This document shows positions 9,515 to 18,669 of a stretch of DNA of 64,000 nt, piece after piece. A program made the translations under genes and the position numbers. Under the pieces are notes generated by a model. It was not told the origin of the DNA, ran no database searches, and saw only the letters and a program-made list of their open reading frames with translations. Position 1 is the first letter of the stretch, and each line of letters opens with the position of its first letter. The DNA comes from Alkalihalobacillus bogoriensis ATCC BAA-922 (lineage in GTDB: Bacteria; Bacillota; Bacilli; Bacillales; Bacillaceae_F), in assembly GCF_000621445.1 (NCBI RefSeq), contig NZ_KK211282.1, positions 12,874 to 76,873 on the forward strand, in the 5' to 3' direction.

Positions 9515-10831
9515 GTGAAGAAAATTGCGATATGTGGGGTAAGCAATCGAGCAATGGGGATGTTTATTGAACCGATTGTGACAAAGTTTTCAAAAGATAA
9601 TACAATTGTAGGGTTGTTGGATTCTGATGATAGAAGGTTTGAGCTTTGTATTTCTAAATTTCCAGAGCTTCATGCTGTTCCAAAATATAGGCCTGATTCA
9701 TTTTCAAAAATGATTAAAGAGACAGGTGCAAATACAATCATAGTCACTAGTCGGGATGATACGCATATTGACTATATTTTGCAAGGATTGGCTCATGATG
9801 TAACGGTCATTACAGAAAAGCCAATGGTAACAACAGCAAAAGATGCCAAGCGAGTAATGGAAGCAGAAGCAAAAAGTAAAGGGAAGGTCATCGTCGCTTT
9901 TAACTATCGCTATAATCCGTATCACCGTAAAATTAAAGAATTAATACTAGAGGGAAAGATAGGAAGAGTAACGTCCGTTGATTTAAATTGGTATATTGAT
10001 ACGTACCATGGAGCGAGTTATTTTAAACGCTGGAATCGAAATCGAGAATATTCAGGTGGGTTATCGATTCATAAATCAACACATCACTTTGATTTAGTCA
10101 ATTGGTGGATTGACCAGTTACCGGAACAAGTTTTTGCTTATGGTGCGTTAAACTATTATGGAAAAGACGGAGAATTAAACCCGAGCCCAACTGATGGGCG
10201 TTATTGTGAAACATGTCGTGAAAAATTAAAATGCCAATATTATATGAGATGGTCAAACCGCTCAAATGAAATAGATGTAAAAGATGACCATTTAAAAAAT
10301 GAAAGCATAGAAAAATTAAGCTCTAGTTACACAGACTACCGCCCAGATGCCTGTATTTTTGACCATGACATTGAAATAGAAGATACGTATGTTGCTACAG
10401 TGAAATATAATGAGGGGGCTTTTTTAAGTTATTCTATTAATTTTTCCCTTCCTTATGAAGGGTACCGACTTGCGATAAATGGAACTAAAGGAAGAATTGA
10501 AACGACAGAGTTTCATGAACCAAGCCGTGTCCCATTCCCTATCCCTGTGCAAACGATAGACTATTTTCCTTTATTTGGTGCAAAAGAAGTAATTCATGTG
10601 GTACAAAATGGAGGAAGTCATGGTGGCGGTGACCCAATTTTACAAGAAGACCTCTTTTTAGGAGTAGATCCATATCGCCCGTATGAAATATTAGCAGGAG
10701 CAAAAGCAGGAGCGTATTCCATCGCGACTGGTGAGGCTGTGTGGCGCTCTAGTAAAGAGAATAAACCGATTTCCATTCTTAAGTTATTGGAATTAGATGT
10801 CGACGTCAATGTAAAAGTGCATAACGAATAG
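9515..10831 (+). CDS. Gfo/Idh/MocA family oxidoreductase (YteT-like)
   Basis: The 438-residue protein has an N-terminal NAD(P) Rossmann fold (IAICGVSNRAMGM), EKPMVTTAKDA with the conserved lysine-proline of the family, and a C-terminal sheet domain. HKSTHHFDLVNWW holds the usual catalytic-region histidines. An inserted cysteine-rich loop, YCETCREKLKCQYYM, could bind a metal; such loops occur in YteT-type members linked to rhamnogalacturonan genes in Bacillus. Translation starts at GTG 9515 after GAGGAGGAAG. Substrate unknown; a sugar or uronate derivative is likely from context. A terminator overlaps the stop codon. Confidence 0.85.
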   Translation: MKKIAICGVSNRAMGMFIEPIVTKFSKDNTIVGLLDSDDRRFELCISKFPELHAVPKYRPDSFSKMIKETGANTIIVTSRDDTHIDYILQGLAHDVTVITEKPMVTTAKDAKRVMEAEAKSKGKVIVAFNYRYNPYHRKIKELILEGKIGRVTSVDLNWYIDTYHGASYFKRWNRNREYSGGLSIHKSTHHFDLVNWWIDQLPEQVFAYGALNYYGKDGELNPSPTDGRYCETCREKLKCQYYMRWSNRSNEIDVKDDHLKNESIEKLSSSYTDYRPDACIFDHDIEIEDTYVATVKYNEGAFLSYSINFSLPYEGYRLAINGTKGRIETTEFHEPSRVPFPIPVQTIDYFPLFGAKEVIHVVQNGGSHGGGDPILQEDLFLGVDPYRPYEILAGAKAGAYSIATGEAVWRSSKENKPISILKLLELDVDVNVKVHNE

Positions 10832-10858
10832 GGGGAGTCCATGACTCTCCCTATTTTA
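10828..10858 (+). terminator. Terminator after the Gfo/Idh/MocA gene
   Basis: ATAGGGGGAGTC pairs with GACTCTCCCTAT around a CAT loop, followed by TTTT. The stem begins inside the stop codon. Confidence 0.85.
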
Positions 10859-10940
10859 AAGATTTGGTCTAGCAGTGAAGCTTTGAAAGCTTATTCTTGA
10901 AACGAAAAGACGCTCCCGCGTTTTTATTATTTATGGTACG

Positions 10941-11125
10941 TAAGCGGCCATGAAAACCGTTATCTGTGAACATTGCTAGCGTTTTGCAACGTTGGCGGAC
11001 ACAGGAGCAGTTAATCATAATATATCGCTAGGAATAGAGTTGCTTTTGCGTTAATAAGCGCTCCTGTGGCCAGTAAAAAACGGAAACCCGTATAAAGTTC
11101 ACAAATAACGGCTGCTCTGACCGGA
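10941..11125. repeat. Large imperfect inverted repeat of unknown origin
   Basis: CCGTTATCTGTGAAC (10957-10971) pairs with GTTCACAAATAACGG (11097-11111) at 14 of 15 positions. Inside it, CACAGGAGC (11000-11008) pairs exactly with GCTCCTGTG (11060-11068). The GC content is higher than in the neighbouring intergenic DNA, and no ORF or transposase is present. It could be a decayed MITE-like element or a structured RNA. Confidence 0.55.
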
Positions 11126-11339
11126 AAAATGAGACAACAGTGTCATTATTGGAACATAAAAGTTTACAATTGGTAAATGATCATGTAAAAAAGAGTATAA
11201 GAGTTTTCGAAATATTTTGTTGTTTTTCAAAAGTTGGCCAAAGGAGGTTAAAAAAACAAGGATTAAAATTGTTACTTTTCAATATATATTTAACTTTTGT
11301 TATCTACTAACGAAGGAAAAAACAACCTATAATTGGGGT

Positions 11340-11353
11340 TGTAAGCACTTACA
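11340..11353 (+). promoter_or_regulatory. TGTAAGCACTTACA palindrome, cre-like operator
   Basis: This perfect 14-bp palindrome agrees with the cre consensus except for one central base. It lies just after a TATAAT (11328-11333), between the promoter and the sugar-binding protein gene. An identical site is at 17899-17912 before yesL. CcpA or a LacI-type protein could bind both. Confidence 0.55.
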
Positions 11354-11378
11354 AAAAAAGAAACAAGGGGGAAATGAA

Positions 11379-12716
11379 ATGAATAGTAAAATGGCAAAAT
11401 GGTTTATGTTAGTCATGCTCGTTTTTGTTCTTGCTTTAGTTGGGTGTAGTTCAGAAACAAACAATGACACAACAGACGATGCTACTGAAGAAGCACCATC
11501 AAATGATGGCGAGGCTACAGGAAACGATGGCGATGTTACAATTCGTGTCGCATGGTGGGGTGGGCAAGAACGCCATGATATGACACTTGAAGCAATTGAA
11601 TTGTTTGAAGCAGAATATCCACATATTACTGTTGAACCTGAATATACAGGCTGGGATGGATATTGGGAGCGTTTAAATACGCAAGCGGCTGGTAACAACC
11701 TACCTGATGTTATTAATATGGATAACTCAAAATTAAATGAATATAACAGCCGTGATTTATTAGTAGATTTAACACCATTTATTGAAGCAGGCACAATTGA
11801 CTTATCTGATGTTGATGATGTATATCAAGAAATCAACCAAGACGGTGACCGTACACTTGCTGTTGCATTAGGTGCAAACGCATTATCAGTTGTTTTTAAC
11901 AAAGATATTCTTTCTGAAAATGGAATTGAATTAGAACCTGGTTACACGTATGAAGATTTACGCGAAGCCATGCTAACGATTGGTGGAGCAACAGACGGAG
12001 ATTTCTTCGGTTTTGACTTTGCTAATGCGGAATATGAATTATTCTTCTCTTATGCAAGACAAAATGGACAATCTGTGTTTAATCCAGATGGAACAGGCTT
12101 AGGATTTGAAGAAGAGATTTTAGTAGATTTCTTTGCGATGGTTCAAGAAATGGTTAAAGAAGGTTCAGGTCCTTCTCACGATATTACAATGAGTTATATT
12201 GATGGTGGAAATGCGATGATTGGTGATGGAACTGCAGCGGTGCAAATGGCAGCGAGTAACCAAATTATCGGTCTTTCTCAGTCAACGGATTATGAATTAG
12301 GATTAGGACTATTACCTTCATTAGAAGGCGGACAACATGGAAACTGGATTCGTCCGAGTATGTCATTCTCGATTTCCACTCATTCACAACAACAAGAAGC
12401 AGCAGCGTTATTTATCGATTTCTTTACAAACAATTTAGAAGCACATGAAGTATTAAAAGCTGACCGTGGTGTACCAATTTCTTCAGCTGTTCGTGAGCAT
12501 TTAGCTCCAATGGTAGACGGAGCGATTAAAGAAACATTTGATTTCTTAGAGTTAGTGGCAGATTACACGAGCCCAGCTGATCCGCTATCACCACCAGGGG
12601 AATCCGAAGTTCGCGGTTCATTCTTACGACTTGTTGAAACGATTAAATATGACAGAATTTCACCAGAAGATGCAGCAGCTCAATTTATGCAAGAAGCAGA
12701 AGCAGTATTAAATTAA
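11379..12716 (+). CDS. ABC transporter sugar-binding lipoprotein
   Basis: This 445-residue family 1 extracellular solute-binding protein has a lipoprotein signal peptide: hydrophobic core to residue 22 and lipobox ALVGC with Cys23, then an acidic, low-complexity linker of about 28 residues before the folded domain (VTIRVAWWGGQERHD). It would sit on the outer face of the membrane and pass oligosaccharides to the two permeases downstream. AAGGGGGAAATGAA precedes the ATG at 11379; the open frame extends upstream but includes the operator. By order (binding protein, two permeases, GH105, GH42) it matches YesO of B. subtilis, a rhamnogalacturonan-fragment importer. A hairpin behind it probably raises its dose over the permeases. 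Confidence 0.92.
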   Translation: MNSKMAKWFMLVMLVFVLALVGCSSETNNDTTDDATEEAPSNDGEATGNDGDVTIRVAWWGGQERHDMTLEAIELFEAEYPHITVEPEYTGWDGYWERLNTQAAGNNLPDVINMDNSKLNEYNSRDLLVDLTPFIEAGTIDLSDVDDVYQEINQDGDRTLAVALGANALSVVFNKDILSENGIELEPGYTYEDLREAMLTIGGATDGDFFGFDFANAEYELFFSYARQNGQSVFNPDGTGLGFEEEILVDFFAMVQEMVKEGSGPSHDITMSYIDGGNAMIGDGTAAVQMAASNQIIGLSQSTDYELGLGLLPSLEGGQHGNWIRPSMSFSISTHSQQQEAAALFIDFFTNNLEAHEVLKADRGVPISSAVREHLAPMVDGAIKETFDFLELVADYTSPADPLSPPGESEVRGSFLRLVETIKYDRISPEDAAAQFMQEAEAVLN

Positions 12717-12724
12717 TTGTTTTC

Positions 12725-12757
12725 ATAACAGGCCATTTGCATAAAATGGCCTGTTAT
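12725..12757 (+). terminator. Intra-operon hairpin after the binding protein gene
   Basis: ATAACAGGCCATTT pairs with AAATGGCCTGTTAT. It has no long T run, so it probably stabilises the upstream mRNA or ends only part of the transcripts, leaving the permeases less abundant. Confidence 0.7.
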
Positions 12758-12777
12758 AAAATAGGAGGTACACTATC

Positions 12778-13737
12778 ATGGCCAAACCAGAAGAAGTGGT
12801 TCGTACTCCTTCTCTATCAGTGGAAGCAAAACAACAACAAAAAAAGAAAGCTCTAAAAGAAACTCTAACTGGTTATGCGATTATTTCACCGTGGTTAATC
12901 GGATTTATTTTATTAATTGCAGGTCCGATGCTTGTGTCTTTGTACTTATCATTTACAAATTATGATTTACTATCGAGTCCGAATTGGATTGGAATTCAAA
13001 ATTATATTAATGTGTTAACAAATGACCCTCGTTTTGTTCAGTCATTAAAAGTTACAATGATTTTTGTGTTTGTCTCAACACCTTTAAAATTAATCTTTGC
13101 TCTTTTCTTAGCGATGTTATTTAACACGGGAAGAAAAGGGACGGGATTGTTCACAACGATTTATTATATCCCATCGATTATCGGGGGAAGTGTTGCGATT
13201 GCGGTCGTATGGAAGCAAATGTTTGGACGCTCTGGAGCAGTTAATGAGTTCGTTACTTCTTTAGGGTTTACCGGAGTCAACTGGATTGGGAATCCAGACA
13301 CAGCATTGTCTGTCTTAATCTTGCTTGTCGTTTGGCAGTTTGGATCTCCGATGATTATCTTTTTAGCTGGACTCAGACAAATTCCAAATGAGTTGTATGA
13401 GGCAGCAAGTGTAGATGGAGCAAACGCAGTAACAAAGTTTTTCAAAATTACACTGCCAATGTTAACTCCAGTTATTTTCTTTAATTTGATTATGCAAACA
13501 ATAGGCGCATTTATGACGTTTACACAGTCATATCTCATTACAGGTGGGGGACCGATGGATGCAACGCTCTTTTATGCGGTCTACTTGTATGAGGTTGCCT
13601 TCACATATTTAAGAATGGGTTATGCATCAGCAATGGCTTGGATATTACTTGCAATTATTGCAGCCATTACCGCGCTTTTATTCTGGTCTTCGAAGTATTG
13701 GGTTTACTATGAATCAGAAGGGGGACGTTCTAAATGA
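12778..13737 (+). CDS. ABC sugar permease, MalF/YesP type
   Basis: The 319-residue membrane protein has a cytoplasmic basic N-terminus (EAKQQQKKKALKE) and six predicted transmembrane helices starting at GYAIISPWLIGFILLI. The EAA loop that docks the ATPase is ELYEAASVDGANAVTKF. The stop codon overlaps the next permease start (ATGA). It pairs with the 13734 gene to form the channel for the lipoprotein-bound sugar. The cognate ATP-binding subunit is absent from the window. Confidence 0.92.
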   Translation: MAKPEEVVRTPSLSVEAKQQQKKKALKETLTGYAIISPWLIGFILLIAGPMLVSLYLSFTNYDLLSSPNWIGIQNYINVLTNDPRFVQSLKVTMIFVFVSTPLKLIFALFLAMLFNTGRKGTGLFTTIYYIPSIIGGSVAIAVVWKQMFGRSGAVNEFVTSLGFTGVNWIGNPDTALSVLILLVVWQFGSPMIIFLAGLRQIPNELYEAASVDGANAVTKFFKITLPMLTPVIFFNLIMQTIGAFMTFTQSYLITGGGPMDATLFYAVYLYEVAFTYLRMGYASAMAWILLAIIAAITALLFWSSKYWVYYESEGGRSK

Positions 13738-14576
13738 ATAAACATAAAAAGCTCAGAGATATCATTTATTATGTGTTCGTCCTCGCTTTAGGGTTCGTCA
13801 TGATTTATCCGATTCTTTGGATGTTTGCTAGTTCTTTAAAGCCTGCTCAAGAAATATTTAATAATGCGTTATCGTTAATTCCGAGTGAAATTATGTGGCA
13901 AAACTACCCACAAGGGTGGCAAGGCTTTGGTCGGACGGGGTTTGATATCTTTTTTACAAACTCAGCGATTATTACATCCCTCGTTGTGATAGGTTCGATT
14001 TGTTCTTGTAGTATTGTTGCCTTTGGATTTGCGAGATTAAACTTTAAGTTTAAAGGATTATTGTTTGCTTGTTTAATGGGGACGATTATGTTGCCAGTAC
14101 AGATTACATTAATTCCACAATATGTGTTGTTTCATAATATTGGCTGGGTCAATACATTTTATCCATTAATCATTCCTGCCTTTCTAGGAGGAACACCGTT
14201 TTTCGTCTTTTTACTCATTCAGTTTATTCGAGGAATCCCACGGGAATTAGATGAAGCGGCGATTGTCGATGGTTGTTCTACAATAGGAATCTTTTGGAGA
14301 ATCATTTTACCGTTATTAACACCAGCTCTTGTTACCGTTGCTTTATTCGCGTTCATGTGGACATGGGATGACTTTTTAGCCCCACTTATTTACTTGAACA
14401 ATGCAAGTTTGCATACAGTTACCCTTGGTTTACGAAACTTTATGGATGCAGATGGAAATACAAACTGGGGACCGTTACTAGCGATGTCATCGTTATCGTT
14501 AATGCCACAGTTTATATTATTTGCCTTTTTCCAAAAATACCTTGTCCAAGGGATTGCAACAACTGGCTTAAAGTAA
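13734..14576 (+). CDS. ABC sugar permease, MalG/YesQ type
   Basis: The 280-residue inner-membrane protein has six predicted helices and the EAA-type coupling loop ELDEAAIVDGCSTIGIFW. A periplasmic-type loop (MWQNYPQGW) follows helix 1 as in MalG-like carbohydrate permeases. It overlaps the preceding permease by four bases, which points to translational coupling. A weak terminator-like hairpin lies between it and the GH105 gene. Confidence 0.92.
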   Translation: MNKHKKLRDIIYYVFVLALGFVMIYPILWMFASSLKPAQEIFNNALSLIPSEIMWQNYPQGWQGFGRTGFDIFFTNSAIITSLVVIGSICSCSIVAFGFARLNFKFKGLLFACLMGTIMLPVQITLIPQYVLFHNIGWVNTFYPLIIPAFLGGTPFFVFLLIQFIRGIPRELDEAAIVDGCSTIGIFWRIILPLLTPALVTVALFAFMWTWDDFLAPLIYLNNASLHTVTLGLRNFMDADGNTNWGPLLAMSSLSLMPQFILFAFFQKYLVQGIATTGLK

Positions 14577-14588
14577 GCATACAATTGC

Positions 14589-14617
14589 AGACTACCTGAA
14601 TACACATCAGGTAGTCT
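14589..14617 (+). terminator. Hairpin between permease and GH105 genes
   Basis: AGACTACCTGA pairs with TCAGGTAGTCT around a 7-nt loop. The T tract is short, so termination is probably partial. Confidence 0.6.
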
Positions 14618-14664
14618 CTATTATGCTACTACATTATTATAGAAAAAAATAGGAGGGCGTTATC

Positions 14665-15693
14665 ATGCCAAAATTAGTTTTTGATGAACAACAAATTAAA
14701 GAAGTGATTGATCGTATTGTGGAAAGAACATTTAAAATGGATTTTAGCTGGGATTGGCCAGGTGGAGTTGCATTTTATGGTGTTGCTGAAGCATATGAAG
14801 TGACAGGAGAACAAAAATATATTGATTATTTAAAAGAGTGGATTGACCGCGAATTAGAAGATGGACTTCCTAAACTAACGGTGAATGCTTCATCATTAGG
14901 ACATATTTTACTAACGTTATATAAAGTAACAGAAGAGCAAAGGTATATCGAGATTGCCACAGAAATGGCGGAATACTTAGTAAATGAAGCGGAACGTTTT
15001 GATGATGATGTTCTTCAACATACCGTAAATGGAGATAAATATGATTTCCCAGAACAAGCGTGGGTGGACACGATGTTTATGGCAGGATATTTCTTACTTC
15101 GAATTGGTAAATTACTAGACCGAGAAGATTTCTTTGAATTTGGCTTAAAACAATATCATGGCCATGAAAAGTTTTTACAAGATGATGATACTGATTTGTA
15201 CTATCATGGTTGGGATAATCTTGCGCAAAACAATATGTCTAGTATCTTTTGGGCACGTGGCAATAGTTGGGCCGCGATTACAATGGCTAGAGCATTAGAG
15301 TACGTAGAAGTACAACACCCTTCTTATATGATTATTGATGGGTCACTCCGAGATTTACAAAGTGCGTTAGTTCGGTTGCAATTAGATAACGGACTTTGGC
15401 CAACTGTTTTAACGGACCAAACATCATATCCTGAAGTATCAGGGTCAGCTGGGATTGCAGCTTCACTCTTAGTGCGAGGAAAACTATATAACTCTTATAT
15501 CCAAAAATCGATTCAAGGCATGCTTGATCATGTGAAAGAAGATGGTTCTGTCTTAAGCGTATCCGCAGGTACAGCAGTTATGAATGATGAACAAGGATAT
15601 AAAGATGTCCCGTATAAACGTGTACAAGGATGGGGGCAAGGATTGGCTCTCGTATTCTTTGCATCGTTACTGAAAGGGAGAAATATTCAATAA
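14665..15693 (+). CDS. yesR: Unsaturated rhamnogalacturonyl hydrolase, GH105
   Basis: The 342-residue cytoplasmic enzyme adds water to the double bond of a 4,5-unsaturated galacturonyl group and so releases it from rhamnose. The (alpha/alpha)6 barrel features are there: SWDWPGGVAFYG, the catalytic aspartate D135 in QAWVDTMFMAG, ARGNSWAAITMA, and GSAGIAASLL near the C-terminus. There is no signal peptide. Its products feed directly into KduI (uronate) and RhaA (rhamnose), both encoded in the window. AGGAGGGCG precedes the ATG. It lies behind the importer genes and 36 nt before GH42. YteR is the other B. subtilis paralogue; YesR is preferred from gene order. Confidence 0.93.
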   Translation: MPKLVFDEQQIKEVIDRIVERTFKMDFSWDWPGGVAFYGVAEAYEVTGEQKYIDYLKEWIDRELEDGLPKLTVNASSLGHILLTLYKVTEEQRYIEIATEMAEYLVNEAERFDDDVLQHTVNGDKYDFPEQAWVDTMFMAGYFLLRIGKLLDREDFFEFGLKQYHGHEKFLQDDDTDLYYHGWDNLAQNNMSSIFWARGNSWAAITMARALEYVEVQHPSYMIIDGSLRDLQSALVRLQLDNGLWPTVLTDQTSYPEVSGSAGIAASLLVRGKLYNSYIQKSIQGMLDHVKEDGSVLSVSAGTAVMNDEQGYKDVPYKRVQGWGQGLALVFFASLLKGRNIQ

Positions 15694-15728
15694 AAGACAG
15701 AAAGCAAATTAAGATAGGAGTGTTTGAC

Positions 15729-17735
15729 TTGAAGTCTGTATCAGAAGTTCTTCCTTATATGACATACGGGGGAGATTATAATCCCGAACAATGGTCAGAG
15801 GACGTATGGTTAGAAGATGCAAGATTAATGAAAAAAGCAGGCGTAAATCTCGTTTCTGTTGGTATTTTCAGTTGGGGTGTTCTCGAACGAAACGAAGGAG
15901 AATTTGATTTTCAATGGCTTGATAAAGTGTTGGATATTCTGCATGACCATGGTGTTGGTGTGAGCCTTGCTACAGCAACGGCTTCAACCCCAGCGTGGCT
16001 ATCAAAGAAATACCCAGATTCGATTGCAATTGATAAACATGGTGTTCCATATTCCTTTGGATCAAGGCAACACTATTCACCAACGAGCCCTGATTATATT
16101 AGACTTGTAAAAATTCTCGTTCGAAAGCTTGCCGAACGTTATAAAAATCACCCTGCTTTAAAAATGTGGCATATTAACAATGAATATGCGTGCCATCTAT
16201 CAGAATGTTATAGTGCCAATACGGAAAAAGCATTCAGACAATGGCTCAAAGACCGATATGAAACGATCGAAGTGTTAAATGAAAAATGGGGGACAAATTT
16301 CTGGAGTCAGCGCTATAATGATTTCGATGAAATTATGTTATTAAATAACCCGCCAACATTTGCAAATCCAGGGCAAGAGTTAGATTATAAACGCTTTATG
16401 GATGAAGCTTATTTACAACTATATATAACGGAGAAAGAAATTTTACGTGAAGTGACACCTGAAGTCCCTGTATTTACAAACTTTATGTTCAATTTTAAAC
16501 CGTTAAATTATTTTAAATGGGCAAAAGAACTAGATGTGGTAACATGGGATTCTTATCCTGACCCAAGAGAAGGGATACCTGTTTCTCATGCGATGAACCA
16601 TGATATTATGCGAAGCTTAAAGCAAGGTCAACCGTTTTTATTAATGGAGCAAGTGACAAGCCAAGTGAACTGGATGGATATTAATGTCATTAAACCTCCT
16701 GGAGTCATGAGAACATTAAGTTATTCCACCGTTGGTCGTGGTGGAGATGGAATCTTATTTTTTCAATGGCGACAAGGGCGAGCGGGTGCAGAAAAATTTC
16801 ATGGTGCTATGGTTCCTCATTCAAATGATGAAAATAGCCGTGTGTATAAGGAAGTTGTCCAGCTTGGTCAAGAATTGAAACAACTTGAGACTGTTGTTGG
16901 GGCAAGAACAGATGCAAAAGTGGCGATTTTGTTTGATTGGGAAAATTGGTGGGCCGTTGAACTTGGATGTAAACCCCATAATAAATTAAAGTATATTGAC
17001 CGAGTGAAATTATATTATCAAGAATTTTTTGAGCAAAACATTGCCGTTGATTTTAGGCAAGCAAGCGATGATTTAAGTGGATACCAATTTGTCGTCGCAC
17101 CGATGCTTTATATGGTCAAAGAAGGCGATAAAGAAAATTTAGAGAAGTTTGTAACTAATGGTGGTACATTGCTTGTGACGTATTTTAGTGGCATTGCGGA
17201 TGAAAATGACCGAATTTATCTTGGCGGATACCCAGGGCCACTCAGAAAGTTATTAGGGATATATGTGGAAGAGTTCGACCCGTATCCAGAAGGAAAGTCA
17301 AATACTTTACGTTATAACGGTCAATCTGCTCCTTGTTATATTTGGAGTGACATTATTCATCTTGAAGGAGCAGAACAAATTGCTTCGTTTGGTGAAAATT
17401 GGTACAAAGAAAAGCCAGCTGTAACGAAACATGCTTATGGGAAAGGCCATGCTTATTATATTGGAACAGAGCCAGACCGAGCGTTTTTAACGCCATTTAT
17501 TGAACAGATTACTACGGAGTTACACATTCAAGCTCCACTTAAAGCACCGCCACGTGTTGAAGTTTTGCAAAGAAATACAGCCGAGCATAATCATATTTTT
17601 ATTATTAATCATAATGATGCTGACGTGACAATCTCTTTACAAGAAAATGTGGAGTATGAAGAGTTGATAACAGGTGAAAGAGTTTCAAAACAACTAAAGG
17701 TAAATGCAGTAGATGTTGCGATTTTAAAGTATTAG
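15729..17735 (+). CDS. yesZ: Beta-galactosidase, GH42
   Basis: The 668-residue enzyme removes beta-linked galactose, probably from galactan-derived side chains of imported fragments. The acid/base glutamate is in MWHINNEYACH (about E152) and the nucleophile in FLLMEQVTSQVNW (about E307). A trimerisation domain and a C-terminal beta domain follow. The family's zinc site may be partial; CHLSEC supplies two cysteines. I start it at the TTG at 15729, 8 nt after AGGAG; the longer frame begins inside the GH105 gene. No signal peptide is seen. Galactose released here can be used by galE-galK-galT at 26.8-30.5 kb. A strong terminator follows. Confidence 0.94.
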   Translation: MKSVSEVLPYMTYGGDYNPEQWSEDVWLEDARLMKKAGVNLVSVGIFSWGVLERNEGEFDFQWLDKVLDILHDHGVGVSLATATASTPAWLSKKYPDSIAIDKHGVPYSFGSRQHYSPTSPDYIRLVKILVRKLAERYKNHPALKMWHINNEYACHLSECYSANTEKAFRQWLKDRYETIEVLNEKWGTNFWSQRYNDFDEIMLLNNPPTFANPGQELDYKRFMDEAYLQLYITEKEILREVTPEVPVFTNFMFNFKPLNYFKWAKELDVVTWDSYPDPREGIPVSHAMNHDIMRSLKQGQPFLLMEQVTSQVNWMDINVIKPPGVMRTLSYSTVGRGGDGILFFQWRQGRAGAEKFHGAMVPHSNDENSRVYKEVVQLGQELKQLETVVGARTDAKVAILFDWENWWAVELGCKPHNKLKYIDRVKLYYQEFFEQNIAVDFRQASDDLSGYQFVVAPMLYMVKEGDKENLEKFVTNGGTLLVTYFSGIADENDRIYLGGYPGPLRKLLGIYVEEFDPYPEGKSNTLRYNGQSAPCYIWSDIIHLEGAEQIASFGENWYKEKPAVTKHAYGKGHAYYIGTEPDRAFLTPFIEQITTELHIQAPLKAPPRVEVLQRNTAEHNHIFIINHNDADVTISLQENVEYEELITGERVSKQLKVNAVDVAILKY

Positions 17736-17790
17736 AAGGAAGAGCGCCTGTCTTGTCTAAAGAGCCAGTAGCCTTCAAGCTTCCTTCAAT

Positions 17791-17843
17791 AGAGGATATC
17801 ATAAAGGAAAAGCGCCTTTTTGATATCCTCTTGTTGTTTTTTG
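17791..17843 (+). terminator. Terminator after the GH42 gene
   Basis: AGAGGATATCA pairs with TGATATCCTCT, with a small inner stem, and is followed by TTGTTGTTTTTT. It ends the importer/hydrolase operon. Confidence 0.8.
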
Positions 17844-17898
17844 ATAGTTATTTAACATTTTTTATCTGTTATCGTTATGGAGCTCGTTTTATAATTGA

Positions 17899-17912
17899 TG
17901 TAAGCACTTACA
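17899..17912 (+). promoter_or_regulatory. Second TGTAAGCACTTACA palindrome, before yesL
   Basis: The site is identical over all 14 bases to 11340-11353 and lies 21 nt before the yesL start. The importer operon and the yesL-yesM-yesN operon are therefore probably controlled by the same DNA-binding protein. Confidence 0.55.
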
Positions 17913-17933
17913 ATTAGAAGGAAGGGTTGCTTG

Positions 17934-18584
17934 ATGAATTTTTCAGGGTTTACAACAGTAGTAAATGAGTGCTGTGAGTGGTTAATGAAACTTGCCTTCT
18001 TAAATACACTGTGGGTTGTTTTTTCGGTTCTTGGTTTAGGGATCTTTGGCTGGGCTCCAGCTACAGCGGCTGTGTTTGCTGTATTACGAAAGCGGCTTAC
18101 GTCTAATGATGAATTTAAGATGGTACCGTTTTTTTGGAGTGTGTATAAAAAAGAATTTTTCAAAGCAAATCTCATCGGGTTGTTTCTCGTGTTTGGTAGC
18201 TGGTCTTTTTATTTTAGCTTAAGTACTCTCCTTTATTTACCACAGGCTGCGATGATTGCAATAGGGACGGTATTTTTTATAGCCCTCATTTTATTTCTTG
18301 TTGTTTCGTTGTTTATTTTCCCTGTGTTTACACACTATGATACGAATTTGCGAACGTGTTTCCGTTATGCACTTATGATTGGTTTAGCGAACTTGCATTA
18401 TTGTTTAATAATAGGGATAAGTCTTGGCATTATAGGCGTTTTATTTCATGCCTTCCCTGGTATGCTTTTATTTTATTCGATTAGTTTACCAGTATGGTGT
18501 GTCATTGCGATTTCTTTAAGAGTATTTACGAATATGGAGAGTTTTGAACAAAATGTCGAACGAAATAGTTATACGTACAATTGA
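17934..18584 (+). CDS. yesL: YesL-type DUF624 membrane protein
   Basis: This 216-residue protein has several hydrophobic helices and the DUF624 N-terminal pattern (LAFLNTLWVVFSVLGLGIFG, then WAPATAAVFAVLRK). Such proteins accompany YesMN-type two-component systems and sugar importers in Firmicutes. Their function is not established; a part in signalling or transport assembly is inferred only from gene linkage. I chose the ATG at 17934, 7 nt after GGAAGGG; the frame also allows TTG at 17931. It starts the regulatory operon yesL-yesM-yesN-ASRT. Confidence 0.88.
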   Translation: MNFSGFTTVVNECCEWLMKLAFLNTLWVVFSVLGLGIFGWAPATAAVFAVLRKRLTSNDEFKMVPFFWSVYKKEFFKANLIGLFLVFGSWSFYFSLSTLLYLPQAAMIAIGTVFFIALILFLVVSLFIFPVFTHYDTNLRTCFRYALMIGLANLHYCLIIGISLGIIGVLFHAFPGMLLFYSISLPVWCVIAISLRVFTNMESFEQNVERNSYTYN

Positions 18585-18669
18585 TGAAATAATGCTAAAA
18601 TAAAAGAGAGAAGAAAATACAATTCATTCTTGATTACAAAAAGAGGGATGTAATTCTGGGGGAATAAGA

